A stretch of 64,000 bases of DNA from Apostichopus japonicus (lineage: Eukaryota; Echinodermata; Holothuroidea; Aspidochirotida; Stichopodidae). This document shows positions 42,901 to 57,563 of the stretch, piece by piece (within the stretch, counting starts at the first letter, position 1; each line of letters begins with the position of its first letter). The stretch covers positions 20,203,094-20,267,093 of the forward strand of contig NC_092563.1 of assembly GCF_037975245.1 (NCBI RefSeq), read 5' to 3'. The translations under genes were made by a program, and so were the position numbers. The notes below the pieces were generated by a model. It was not told the origin of the DNA. It saw only the letters and a list, made by a program, of their open reading frames with translations, and made no database searches.

Positions 42901-45900
42901 CGAGCCCAGGACCCAAAACACGTCACGCTCTCGAGCGCAACCAACCGCGCCACGACAGCAGCTGATATAAATCTATGTTCGTTTCTAATACTTAAAGTTC
43001 CAGAGACCGTATTAGATCGCTGCAAAAGCAAACTGCCGTGGCCGGGTCTCGAGCCCAGGACCCAAAACACGTCACGCTCTCGAGCGCAACCAACCGCGCC
43101 ACGACAGCAGCTCATATAAATCTATGTTCGTTCCTAATACTTAAAGTTCCAGAGACCGTATAAGATCGCTGCAAAAGCAAACTGCCGTGGCCGGGTCTCG
43201 AGCCCAGGACCCAAAACACGTCACGCTCTCGAGCGCAACCAACCGCGCCACGACAGCAGCTGATATAAATCTATGTACGTTTCTAATACTTAAAGTTCCA
43301 GAGACCGTATAAGATCGCTGCAAAAGCAAACTGCCGTGGCCGGGTCTCGAGCCCAGGACCCAAAACACGTCACGCTCTCGAGCGCAACCAACCGCGCCAC
43401 GACAGCAGCTGATATAAATCTATGTTCGTTCCTAATACTTAAAGTTCCAGAGACCGTATAAGATCGCTGCAAAAGCAAACTGCCGTGGCGGGGTCTCGAG
43501 CCCAGGACCCAAAACACGTCACGCTCTCGAGCGCAACCAACCGCGCCACGACAGCAGCTGATATAAATCTATGTTCGTTTCTAATACTTAAAGTTCCAGA
43601 GACCGTATTAGATCGCTGCAAAAGCAAACTGCCGTTGCCGGGTCTCGAGCCCAGGACCCAAAACACGTCACGCTTTCGAGCGCAACCAACCGCGCCACGA
43701 CAGCAGCTGATATAAATCTATGTTCGTTCCTAATACTTAAAGTTCCAGAGACCGTATTAGATCGCTGCAAAAGCAAACTGCCGTGGCGGGGTCTCGAGCC
43801 CAGGACCCAAAACACGTCACGCTCTCGAGCGCAACCAACCGCGCCACGACAGCAGCTGATATAAATCTATGTTCGTTCCTAATACTTAAAGTTCCAGAGA
43901 CCGTATTAGATCGCTGCAAAAGCAAACTGCCGTGGCCGGGTCTCGAGCCCAGGACCCAAAACACGTCACGCTCTCGAGCGCAACCAACCGCGCCACGACA
44001 GCAGCTGATATAAATCTATGTTCGTTTCTAATACTTGAAGTTCCAGAGACCGTATTAGATCGCTGCAAAAGCAAACTGCCGTGGCCGGGTCTCGAGCCCA
44101 GAACCCAAAACACGTCACGCTCTCGAGCGCAACCAACCGCGCCACGACAGCAGCTGATATAAATCTATGTTCGTTCCTAATACTTAAAGTTCCAGAGACC
44201 GTATTAGATCGCTGCAAAAGCAAACTGCCGTGGCGGGGTCTCGAGCCCAGGACCCAAAACACGTCACGCTCTCGAGCGCAACCAACCGCGCCACGACAGC
44301 AGCTGATATAAATCTATGTTCGTTCCTAATACTTAAAGTTCCAGAGACCGTATAAGATCGCTGCAAAAGCAAACTGCCGTGGCGGGGTCTCGAGCCCAGG
44401 ACCCAAAACACGTCACGCTCTCGAGCGCAACCAACCGCTCCACGACAGCAGCTGATATAAATCTATGTTCGTTTCTAATACTTAAAGTTCCAGAGACCGT
44501 ATTAGATCGCTGCAAAAGCAAACTGCCGTGGCCGGGTCTCGAGCCCAAGACCCAAAACACGTCACGCTCTCGAGCGCAACCAACCGCGCCACGACAGCAG
44601 CTGATATAAATCTATGTTCGTTCCTAATACTTAAAGTTCCAGAGACCGTATTAGATCGCTGCAAAAGCAAACTGCCGTGGCCGGGTCTCGAGCCCAGGAC
44701 CCAAAACACGTCACGCTCTCGAGCGCAATCAACCGCGCCACGACAGCAGCTGATATAAAACTATGTTCGTTCCTAATACTTAAAGTTCCAGAGACCGTAT
44801 TAGATCGCTGCAAAAGCAAACTGCCGTGGCCGGGTCTCGAGCCCAGGACTCAAAACACGTCACGCTCTCGAGCGCAACCAACCGCGCCACGACAGCAGCT
44901 GATATAAAACTATGTTCGTTCCTAATACTTAAAGTTCCAGAGACCGTATAAGATCGCTGCAAAAGCAAACTGCCGTGGCCGGGTCTCGAGCCCAGGACCC
45001 AAAACACGTCACGCTCTCGAGCGCAACCAACCGCGCCACGACAGCAGCTGATATAAATCTATGTTCGTTTCTAATACTTAAAGTTCCAGAGACCGTATTA
45101 GATCGCTGCAAAAGCAAACTGCCGTGGCGGGGTCTCGAGCCCAGGACCCAAAACACGTCACGCTCTCGAGCGCAACCAACCGCGCCACGACAGCAGCTGA
45201 TATAAATCTATGTTCGTTCCTAATACTTAAAGTTCCAGAGACCGTATAAGATCGCTGCAAAAGCAAACTGCCGTGGCCGGGTCTCGAGCCCAGGACCCAA
45301 AACACGTCACGCTCTCGAGCGCAACCAACCGCGCCACGACAGCAGCTGATATAAATCTATGTTCGTTTCTAATACTTAAAGTTCCAGAGACCGTATTAGA
45401 TCGCTGCAAAAGCAAACTGCCGTGGCGGGTCTCGAGCCCAGGACCCAAAACACGTCACGCTCTCGAGCGCAACCAACCGCGCCACGACAGCAGCTGATAT
45501 AAATCTATGTTCGTTCCTAATACTTAAAGTTCCAGAGACCGTATAAGATCGCTGCAAAAGCAAACTGCCGTGGCCGGGTCTCGAGCCCAGGACCCAAAAC
45601 ACGTCACGCTCTCGAGCGCAACCAACCGCGCCACGACAGCAGCTGATATAAATCTATGTTCGTTCCTAATACTTAAAGTTCCAGAGACCGTATAAGATCG
45701 CTGCAAAAGCAAACTGCCGTGGCGGGGTCTCGAGCCCAGGACCCAAAACACGTCACGCTCTCGAGCGCAACCAACCGCGCCACGACAGCAGCTGATATAA
45801 ATCTATGTTCGTTTCTAATACTTAAAGTTCCAGAGACCGTATTAGATCGCTGCAAAAGCAAACTGCCGTGGCCGGGTCTCGAGCCCAGGACCCAAAACAC

Positions 45901-48900
45901 GTCACGCTCTCGAGCGCAACCAACCGCGCCACGACAGCAGCTGATATAAATCTATGTTCGTTCCTAATACTTAAAGTTCCAGAGACCGTATAAGATCGCT
46001 GCAAAAGCAAACTGCCGTGGCCGGGTCTCGAGCCCAGGACCCAAAACACGTCACGCTCTCGAGCGCAACCAACCGCGCCACGACAGCAGCTGATATAAAT
46101 CTATGTTCGTTCCTAATACTTAAAGTTCCAGAGACCGTATAAGATCGCTGCAAAAGCAAACTGCCGTGGCCGGGTCTCGAGCCCAGGACCCAAAACACGT
46201 CACGCTCTCGAGCGCAACCAACCGCGCCACGACAGCAGCTGATATAAATCTATGTTCGTACCTAATACTTAAAGTTCCAGAGACCGTATAAGATCGCTGC
46301 AAAAGCAAACTGCCGTGGCCGGGTCTCGAGCCCAGGACCCAAAACACGTCACGCTCTCGAGCGCAACCAACCGCGCCACGACAGCAGCTGATATAAATCT
46401 ATGTTCGTTTCTAATACTTAAAGTTCCAGAGACCGTATAAGATCGCTGCAAAAGCAAACTGCCGTGGCCGGGTCTCGAGCCCAGGACCCAAAACACGTCA
46501 CGCTCTCGAGCGCAACCAACCGCGCCACGACAACAGCTGATATAAATCTATGTTCGTTTCTAATACTTCAAGTTCCAGAGACCGTATTAGATCGCTGCAA
46601 AAGCAAACTGCCGTGGCCGGGTCTCGAGCCCAGGACCCAAAACACGTCACGCTCTCGAGCGCAACCAACCGCGCCACGACAGCAGCTGATATAAATCTAT
46701 GTTCGTTCCTAATACTTAACGTTCCAGAGACCGTATTAGATCGCTGCAAAAGCAAACTGCCGTGGCCGGGTCTCGAGCCCAGGACCCAAAACACGTCACG
46801 CTCTCGAGCGCAACCAACCGCGCCACGACAGCAGCTGATATAAATCTATGTTCGTTCCTAATACTTAAAGTTCCAGAGACAGTATAAGATCGCTGCAAAA
46901 GCAAACTGCCGTGGCCGGGTCTCGAGCCCAGGACCCAAAACACGTCACGCTCTCGAGCGCAACCAACCGCGCCACGACAGCAGCTGATATAAATCTATGT
47001 TCGTTCCTAATACTTAAAGTTCCAGAGACAGTATAAGATCGCTGCAAAAGCAAACTGCCGTGGCGGGGTCTCGAGCCCAGGACCCAAAACACGTCACGCT
47101 CTCGAGCGCAACCAACCGCGCCACGACAGCAGCTGATATAAATCTATGTTCGTTCCTAATACTTAAAGTTCCAGAGACCGTATAAGATCGCTGCAAAAGC
47201 AAACTGCCGTGGCGGGGTCTCGAGCCCAGGACCCAAAACACGTCACGCTCTCGAGCGCAACCAACCGCGCCACGACAGCAGCTGATATAAATCTATGTTC
47301 GTTTCTAATACTTAAAGTTCCAGAGACCGTATAAGATAGCTGCAAAAGCAAACTGCCGTGGCCGGGTCTCGAGCCCAGGACCCAAAACACGTCACGCTCT
47401 CGAGCGCAACCAACCGCGCCACGACAGCAGCTGATATAAATCTATGTTCGTTTCTAATACTTAAAGTTCCAGAGACCGTATTAGATCGCTGCAAAAGCAA
47501 ACTGCCGTGGCCGGGTCTCGAGCCCAGGACCCAAAACACGTCACGCTCTCGAGCGCAACCAACCGCGCCACGACAGCAGCTGATATAAATCTATGTTCGT
47601 TCCTAATACTTAAAGTTCCAGAGACCGTATTAGATCGCTGCAAAAGCAAACTGCCGTGGCGGGGTCTCGAGCCCAGGACCCAAAACACGTCACGCTCTCG
47701 AGCGCAACCAACCGCGCCACGACAGCAGCTGATATAAATCTATGTTCGTTTCTAATACTTAAAGTTCCAGAGACCGTATTAGATCGCTGCAAAAGCAAAC
47801 TGCCGTGGCCGGGTCTCGAGCCCAGGACCCAAAACACGTCACGCTCTCGAGCGCAACCAACCGCGCCACGACAGCAGCTGATATAAATCTATGTTCGTTC
47901 CTAATACTTAAAGTTCCAGAGACCGTATAAGATCGCTGCAAAAGCAAACTGCCGTGGCGGGGTCTCGAGCCCAGGACCCAAAATACGTCACGCTCTCGAG
48001 CGCAACCAACCGCGCCACGACAGCAGCTGATATAAATCTATGTTCGTTTCTAATACTTAAAGTTCCAGAGACCGTATTAGATCGCTGCAAAAGCAAACTG
48101 CCGTGGCCGGGTCTCGAGCCCAGGACCCAAAACACGTCACGCTCTCGAGCGCAACCAACCGCGCCACGACAGCAGCTGATATAAATCTATGTTCGTTCCT
48201 AATACTTAAAGTTCCAGAGACCGTATTAGATCGCTGCAAAAGCAAACTGCCGTGGCCGGGTCTCGAGCCCAGGACCCAAAACACGTCACGCTCTCGAGCG
48301 CAACCAACCGCGCCACGACAGCAGCTGATATAAATCTATGTTCGTTTCTAATACTTAAAGTTCCAGAGACCGTATTAGATCGCTGCAAAAGCAAACTGCC
48401 GTGGCCGGGTCTCGAGCCCAGGACCCAAAACACGTCACGCTCTCGAGCGCAACCAACCGCGCCACGACAGCAGCTGATATAAATCTATGTTCGTTTCTAA
48501 TACTTAAAGTTCCAGAGACCGTATTAGATCGCTGCAAAAGCAAACTGCCGAGGCCGGGTCTCGAGCCCAGGACCCAAAACACGTCACGCTCTCGAGCGCA
48601 ACCAACCGCGCCACGACAGCAGCTGATATAAATCTATGTTCGTTTCTAATACTTAAAGTTCCAGAGACCGTATTAGATCGCTGCAAAAGCAAACTGCCGT
48701 GGCGGGGTCTCGAGCCCAGGACCCAAAACACGTCACGCTCTCGAGCGCAACCAACCGCGCCACGACAGCAGCTGATATAAATCTATGTTCGTTCCTAATA
48801 CTTAAAGTTCCAGAGACCGTATTAGATCGCTGCAAAAGCAAACTGCCGTGGCGGGGTCTCGAGCCCAGGACCCAAAACATGTCACGCTCTCGAGCGCAAC

Positions 48901-50419
48901 CAACCGCGCCACGACAGCAGCTGATATAAATCTATGTTCGTTTCTAATACTTAAAGTTCCAGAGACCGTATTAGATCGCTGCAAAAGCAAACTGCCGTGG
49001 CCGGGTCTCGAGCCCAGGACCCAAAACACGTCACGCTCTCGAGCGCAACCAACCGCGCCACGACAGCAGCTGATATAAATCTATGTTCGTTCCTAATACT
49101 TAACGTTCCAGAGACCGTATAAGATCGCTGCAAAAGCAAACTGCCGTGGCGGGTCTCGAGCCCAGGACCCAAAACACGTCACGCTCTCGAGCGCAACCAA
49201 CCGCGCCACGACAGCAGCTGATATAAATCTATGTTCGTTTCTAATACTTAAAGTTCCAGAGACCGTATTAGATCGCTGCAAAAGCAAACTGCCGTGGCGG
49301 GTCTCGAGCCCAGGACCCAAAACACGTCACGCTCTCGAGCGCAACCAACCGCGCCACGACAGCAGCTGATATAAATCTATGTTCGTTTCTAATACTTCAA
49401 GTTCCAGAGACCGTATTAGATCGCTGCAAAAGCAAACTGCCGTGGCGGGGTCTCGAGCCCAGGACCCCAAAACACGTCACGCTCTCGAGCGCAACCAACC
49501 GCGCCACGACAGCAGCTGATATAAATCTATGTTCGTTTCTAATACTTCAAGTTCCAGAGACCGTATTAGATCGCTGCAAAAGCAAACTGCCGTGGCGGGG
49601 TCTCGAGCCCAGGACCCAAAACACGTCACGCTCTCGAGCGCAACCAACCGCGCCACGACAGCAGCTGATATAAATCTATGTTCGTTCCTAATACTTAACG
49701 TTCCAGAGACCGTATTAGATCGCTGCAAAAGCAAACTGCCGTGGCCGGGTCTCGAGCCCAGGAACCAAAACACGTCACGCTCTCGAGCGCAACCAACCGC
49801 GCCACGACAGCAGCTGATATAAATCTATGTTCGTTTCTAATACTTAAAGTTCCAGAGACCGTATTAGATCGCTGCAAAAGCAAACTGCCGTGGCGGGGTC
49901 TCGAGCCCAGGACCCAAAACACGTCACGCTCTCGAGCGCAACCAACCGCGCCACGACAGCAGCTGATATAAATCTATGTTCGTTCCTAATACTTAAAGTT
50001 CCAGAGACCGTATAAGATCGCTGCAAAAGCAAACTGCCGTGGCCGGGTCTCGAGCCCAGGACCCAAAACACGTCACGCTCTCGAGCGCAACCAACCGCGC
50101 CACGACAGCAGCTGATATAAATCTATGTTCGTTTCTAATACTTAAAGTTCCAGAGACCGTATTAGATCGCTGCAAAAGCAAACTGCCGTGGCGGGTCTCG
50201 AGCCCAGGACCCAAAACACGTCACGCTCTCGAGCGCAACTAACCGCGCCACGACAGCAGCTGATATAAATCTATGTTCGTTCCTAATACTTAAAGTTCCA
50301 GAGACCGTATTAGATCGCTGCAAAAGCAAACTGCCGTGGCCGGGTCTCGAGCCCAGGACCCAAAACACGTCACGCTCTCGAGCGCAACCAACCGCGCCAC
50401 GACAGCAGCTGATATAAAT

Positions 50420-51900
50420 CTATGTTCGTTCCTAATACTTAAAGTTCCAGAGACCGTATTAGATCGCTGCAAAAGCAAACTGCCGTGGCGGGGTCTCGAG
50501 CCCAGGACCCAAAACACGTCACGCTCTCGAGCGCAACCAACCGCGCCACGACAGCAGCTGATATAAATCTATGTTCGTTCCTAATACTTAAAGTTCCAGA
50601 GACCGTATTAGATCGCTGCAAAAGCAAACTGCCGTGGCCGGGTCCCGAGCCCAGGACCCAAAACACGTCACGCTCTCGAGCGCAACCAACCGCGCCACGA
50701 CAGCAGCTGATATAAATCTATGTTCGTTCCTAATACTTAAAGTTCCAGAGTCCGTATAAGATCGCTGCAAAAGCAAACTGCCGTGGCCGGGTCTCGAGCC
50801 CAGGACCCAAAACACGTCACGCTCTCGAGCGCAACCAACCGCGCCACTACAGCAGCTGATATAAATCTATGTTCGTTTCTAATACTTAAAGTTCCAGAGA
50901 CCGTATAAGATCGCTGCAAAAGCAAACTGCCGTGGCCGGGTCTCGAGCCCAGGACCCAAAACACGTCACGCTCTCGAGCGCAACCAACCGCGCCACGACA
51001 GCAGCTGATATAAATCTATGTTCGTTTCTAATACTTAAAGTTCCAGAGACCGTATAAGATCGCTGCAAAAGCAAACTGCCGTGGCGGGGTCTTGAGCCCA
51101 GGACCCAAAACACGTCACGCTCTCGAGCGCAACCAACCGCGCCACGACAGCAGCTGATATATATCTATGTTCGTTCCTAATACTTAAAGTTCCAGAGACC
51201 GTATTAGATCGCTGCAAAAGCAAACTGCCGTGGCCGGGTCTCGAGCCCAGGACCCAAAACACGTCACGCTCTCGAGCGCAACCAACCGCGCCACGACAGC
51301 AGCTGATATAAATCTATGTTCGTTTCTAATACTTAAAGTTCCAGAGACCGTATAAGATCGCTGCAAAAGCAAACTGCCGTGGCCGGGTCTCGAGCCCAGG
51401 ACCCAAAACACGTCACGCTCTCGAGCGCAACCAACCGCGCCACGACAGCAGCTGATATAAATCTATGTTCGTTTCTAATACTTAAAGTTCCAGAGACCGT
51501 ATAAGATCGCTGCAAAAGCAAGCTGCCGTGGCCGGGTCTCGAGCCCAGGACCCAAAACACGTCACGCTCTCGAGCGCAACCAACCGCGCCACGACAGCAG
51601 CTGATATAAATCTATGTTCGTTTCTAATACTTAAAGTTCCAGAGACCGTATTAGATCGCTGCAAAAGCAAACTGCCGGGTCTCGAGCCCAGGACCCAAAA
51701 CACGTCACGTTCTCGAGCGCAACCAACCGCGCCACGACAGCAGCTGATATAAATCTATGTTCGTTCCTAATACTTAAAGTTCCAGAGACCGTATTAGATC
51801 GCTGCAAAAGCAAACTGCCGTGGCGGGGTCTCGAGCCCAGGACCCAAAACACGTCACGCTCTCGAGCGCAACCAACCGCGCCACGACAGCAGCTGATATA
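50420..51900. repeat. Ten-unit block, first copy of a 48-unit-offset duplication
   Basis: Five or more private variants (GGTCCCGAG at 50641, AGAGTCCG at 50751, GGTCTTGAG at 51091, a GATATATATC change near 51165, and a 6-bp deletion near 51677 followed by CACGTTCTC) recur 7144 bp downstream in the same order. Confidence 0.9.
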
Positions 51901-53709
51901 AATCTATGTTCGTTCCTAATACTTAAAGTTACAGAGACCGTATAAGATCGCTGGAAAAGCAAACTGCCGTGGCGGGGTCTCGAGCCCAGGACCCAAAACA
52001 CGTCACGCTCTCGAGCGCAACCAACCGCGCCACGACAGCAGCTGATATAAATCTATGTTCGTTTCTAATACTTAAAGTTACAGAGACCGTATTAGATCGC
52101 TGCAAAAGCAAACTGCCGTGGCCGGGTCTCGAGCCCAGGACCCAAAACACGTCACGCTCTCGAGCGCAACCAACCGCGCCACGACAGCAGCTGATATAAA
52201 TCTATGTTCGTTCCTAATACTTAACGTTCCAGAGACCGTATTAGATCGCTGCAAAAGCAAACTGCCGTGGCCGGGTCTCGAGCCCAGGACCCAAAACACG
52301 TCACGCTCTCGAGCGCAACCAACCGCGCCACGACAGCAGCTGATATAAATCTATGTTCGTTTCTAATACTTAAAGTTCCAGAGACCGTATTAGATCGCTG
52401 CAAAAGCAAACTGCCGTGGCGGGGTCTCGAGCCCAGGACCCAAAACACGTCACGCTCTCGAGCGCAACCAACCGCGCCACGACAGCAGCTGATATAAATC
52501 TATGTTCGTTCCTAATACTTAAAGTTCCAGAGACCGTATAAGATCGCTGCAAAAGCAAACTGCCGTGGCCGGGTCTCGAGCCCAGGACCCAAAACACGTC
52601 ACGCTCTCGAGCGCAACCAACCGCGCCACGACAGCAGCTGATATAAATCTATGTTCGTTTCTAATACTTAAAGTTCCAGAGACCGTATTAGATCGCTGCA
52701 AAAGCAAACTGCCGTGGCGGGTCTCGAGCCTAGGACCCAAAACACGTCACGCTCTCGAGCGCAACCAACCGCGCCACGACAGCAGCTGATATAAATCTAT
52801 GTTCGTTCCTAATACTTAAAGTTCCAGAGACCGTATTAGATCGCTGCAAAAGCAAACTGCCGTGGCCGGGTCTCGAGCCCAGGACCCAAAACACGTCACG
52901 CTCTCGAGCGCAACCAACCGCGCCACGACAGCAGCTGATATAAATCTATGTTCGTTCCTAATACTTAAAGTTCCAGAGACCGTATAAGATCGCTGCAAAA
53001 GCAAACTGCCGTGGCGGGGTCTCGAGCCCAGGACCCAAAACACGTCACGCTCTCGAGCGCAACCAACCGCGCCACGACAGCAGCTGATATAAATCTATGT
53101 TCGTTTCTAATACTTAAAGTTCCAGAGACCGTATTAGATCGCTGCAAAAGCAAACTGCCGTGGCCGGGTCCCGAGCCCAGGACCCAAAACACGTCACGCT
53201 CTCGAGCGCAACCAACCGCGCCACGACAGCAGCTGATATAAATCTATGTTCGTTCCTAATACTTAAAGTTCCAGAGACCGTATAAGATCGCTGCAAAAGC
53301 AAACTGCCGTGGCCGGGTCTCGAGCCCAGGACCCAAAACACGTCACGGTCTCGAGCGCAACCAACCGCGCCACGACAGCAGCTGATATAAATCTATGTTC
53401 GTTCCTAATACTTAAAGTTCCAGAGACCGTATAAGATCGCTGCAAAAGCAAACTGCCGTGGCCGGGTCTCGAGCCCAGGACCCAAAACACGTCACGGTCT
53501 CGAGCGCAACCAACCGCGCCACGACAGCAGCTGATATAAATCTATGTTCGTTCCTAATACTTAAAGTTCCAGAGACCGTATAAGATCGCTGCAAAAGCAA
53601 ACTGCCATGGCCGGGTCTCGAGCCCAGGACCCAAAACACGTCACGCTCTCGAGCGCAACCAACCGCGCCACGACAGCAGCTGATATAAATCTATGTTCGT
53701 TTCTAATAC

Positions 53710-56020
53710 TTAAAGTTCCAGAGACCGTATAAGATCGCTGCAAAAGCAAACTGCCGTGGCCGGGTCTCGAGCCCAGGACCCAAAACACGTCACGCTCTCG
53801 AGCGCAACCAACCGCGCCACGACAGCAGCTGATATAAATCTATGTTCGTTCCTAATACTTAAAGTTCCAGAGACCGTATAAGATCGCTGCAAAAGCAAAC
53901 TGCCGTGGCGGGGTCTCGAGCCCAGGACCCAAAACACGTCACGCTCTCGAGCGCAACCAACCGCGCCACGACAGCAGCTGATATAAATCTATGTTCGTTT
54001 CTAATACTTAAAGTTACAGAGACCGTATTAGATCGCTGCAAAAGCAAACTGCCGTGGCCGGGTCTCGAGCCCAGGACCCAAAACACGTCACGCTCTCGAG
54101 CGCAACCAACCGCGCCACGACAGCAGCTGATATAAATCTATGTTCGTTCCTAATACTTAAAGTTCCAGAGACCGTATTAGATCGCTGCAAAAGCAAACTG
54201 CCGTGGCCGGGTCTCGAGCCCAGGACCCAAAACACGTCACGCTCTCGAGCGCAACCAACCGCGCCACGACAGCAGCTGATATAAATCTATGTTCGTTCCT
54301 AATACTTAAAGTTCCAGAGACCGTATTAGATCGCTGCAAAAGCAAACTGCCGTGGCGGGGTCTCGAGCCCAGGACCCAAAACACGTCACGCTCTCGAGCG
54401 CAACCAACCGCGCCACGACAGCAGCTGATATAAATCTATGTTCGTTTCTAATACTTAAAGTTCCAGAGACCGTATTAGATCGCTGCAAAAGCAAACTGCC
54501 GTGGCCGGGTCCCGAGCCCAGGACCCAAAACACGTCACGCTCTCGAGCGCAACCAACCGCGCCACGACAGCAGCTGATATAAATCTATGTTCGTTCCTAA
54601 TACTTAAAGTTCCAGAGACCGTATAAGATCGCTGCAAAAGCAAACTGCCGTGGCCGGGTCTCGAGCCCAGGACCCAAAACACGTCACGCTCTCGAGCGCA
54701 ACCAACCGCGCCACGACAGCAGCTGATATAAATCTATGTTCGTTTCTAATACTTAAAGTTCCAGAGACCGTATTAGATCGCTGCAAAAGCAAACTGCCGT
54801 GGCCGGGTCTCGAGCCCAGGACCCAAAACACGTCACGCTCTCGAGCGCAACCAACCGCGCCACGACAGCAGCTGATATAAATCTATGTTCGTTTCTAATA
54901 CTTAAAGTTCCAGAGACCGTATAAGATCGCTGCAAAAGCAAACTGCCGTGGCGGGGTCTCGAGCCCAGGACCCAAAACACGTCACGCTCTCGAGCGCAAC
55001 CAACCGCGCCACGACAGCAGCTGATATAAATCTATGTTCGTTCCTAATACTTAAAGTTCCAGAGACCGTATAAGATCGCTGCAAAAGCAAACTGCCGTGG
55101 CGGGGTCTCGAGCCCAGGACCCAAAACACGTCACGCTCTCGAGCGCAACCAACCGCGCCACGACAGCAGCTGATATAAATCTATGTTCGTTTCTAATACT
55201 TAAAGTTACAGAGACCGTATTAGATCGCTGCAAAAGCAAACTGCCGTGGCCGGGTCTCGAGCCCAGGACCCAAAACACGTCACGCTCTCGAGCGCAACCA
55301 ACCGCGCCACGACAGCAGCTGATATAAATCTATGTTCGTTCCTAATACTTAAAGTTCCAGAGACCGTATTAGATCGCTGCAAAAGCAAACTGCCGTGGCC
55401 GGGTCTCGAGCCCAGGACCCAAAACACGTCACGCTCTCGAGCGCAACCAACCGCGCCACGACAGCAGCTGATATAAATCTATGTTCGTTCCTAATACTTA
55501 AAGTTCCAGAGACCGTATTAGATCGCTGCAAAAGCAAACTGCCGTGGCGGGGTCTCGAGCCCAGGACCCAAAACACGTCACGCTCTCGAGCGCAACCAAC
55601 CGCGCCACGACAGCAGCTGATATAAATCTATGTTCGTTTCTAATACTTAAAGTTCCAGAGACCGTATTAGATCGCTGCAAAAGCAAACTGCCGTGGCCGG
55701 GTCCCGAGCCCAGGACCCAAAACACGTCACGCTCTCGAGCGCAACCAACCGCGCCACGACAGCAGCTGATATAAATCTATGTTCGTTCCTAATACTTAAA
55801 GTTCCAGAGACCGTATAAGATCGCTGCAAAAGCAAACTGCCGTGGCCGGGTCTCGAGCCCAGGACCCAAAACACGTCACGCTCTCGAGCGCAACCAACCG
55901 CGCCACGACAGCAGCTGATATAAATCTATGTTCGTTTCTAATACTTAAAGTTCCAGAGACCGTATTAGATCGCTGCAAAAGCAAACTGCCGTGGCCGGGT
56001 CTCGAGCCCAGGACCCAAAA
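53710..56020. repeat. Tandem higher-order repeat of eight units (1192 bp)
   Basis: AAGTTACAGAG at 54011 and 55203 and GGTCCCGAG at about 54509 and 55701 are 1192 bp apart. The order of the three common variant sites matches unit by unit over about seven units. Confidence 0.8.
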
Positions 56021-57563
56021 CACGTCACGCTCTCGAGCGCAACCAACCGCGCCACGACAGCAGCTGATATAAATCTATGTTCGTTTCTAATACTTAAAGT
56101 TCCAGAGACCGTATTAGATCGCTGCAAAAGCAAACTGCCGTGGCGGGGTCTCGAGCCCAGGACCCAAAACACGTCACGCTCTCGAGCGCAACCAACCGCG
56201 CCACGACAGCAGCTGATATAAATCTATGTTCGTTCCTAATACTTAAAGTTCCAGAGACCGTATAAGATCGCTGCAAAAGCAAACTGCCGTGGCGGGGTCT
56301 CGAGCCCAGGACCCAAAACACGTCACGCTCTCGAGCGCAACCAACCGCGCCACGACAGCAGCTGATATAAATCTATGTTCGTTTCTAATACTTAAAGTTC
56401 CAGAGACCGTATTAGATCGCTGCAAAAGCAAACTGCCGTGGCCGGGTCTCGAGCCCAGGACCCAAAACACGTCACGCTCTCGAGCGCAACCAACCGCGCC
56501 ACGACAGCAGCTGATATAAATCTATGTTCGTTCCTAATACTTAAAGTTCCAGAGACCGTATTAGATCGCTTCAAAAGCAAACTGCCGTGGCCGGGTCTCG
56601 AGCCCAGGACCCAAAACACGTCACGCTCTCGAGCGCAACCAACCGCGCCACGACAGCAGCTGATATAAATCTATGTTCGTTCCTAATACTTAAAGTTCCA
56701 GAGACCGTATTAGATCGCTGCAAAAGCAAACTGCCGTGGCCGGGTCTCGAGCCCAGGACCCAAAACACGTCACGCTCTCGAGCGCAACCAACCGCTCCAC
56801 GACAGCAGCTGATATAAATCTATGTTCGTTCCTAATACTTAAAGTTCCAGAGACCGTATTAGATCGCTGCAAAAGCAAACTGCCGTGGCGGGGTCTCGAG
56901 CCCAGGACCCAAAACACGTCACGCTCTCGAGCGCAACCAACCGCGCCACGACAGCAGCTGATATAAATCTATGTTCGTTTCTAATACTTAAAGTTCCAGA
57001 GACCGTATAAGATCGCTGCAAAAGCAAACTGCCGTGGCCGGGTCCCGATCCCAGGACCCAAAACACGTCACGCTCTCGAGCGCAACCAACCGCGCCACGA
57101 CAGCAGCTGATATAAATCTATGTTCGTTTCTAATACTTAAAGTTCCAGAGACCGTATAAGATCGCTGCAAAAGCAAACTGCCGTGGCGGGGTCTCGAGCC
57201 CAGGACCCAAAACACGTCACGCTCTCGAGCGCAACCAACCGCGCCACGACAGCAGCTGATATAAATCTATGTTCGTTTCTAATACTTAAAGTTCCAGAGA
57301 CCGTATTAGATCGCTGCAAAAGCAAACTGCCGTGGCGGGTCTCGAGCCCAGGACCCAAAACACGTCACGCTCTCGAGCGCAACCAACCGCGCCACGACAG
57401 CAGCTGATATAAATCTATGTTCGTTTCTAATACTTAAAGTTACAGAGACCGTATTAGATCGCTGCAAAAGCAAACTGCCGTGGCCGGGTCTCGAGCCCAG
57501 GACCCAAAACACGTCACGCTCTCGAGCGCAACCAACCGCGCCACGACAGCAGCTGATATAAAT

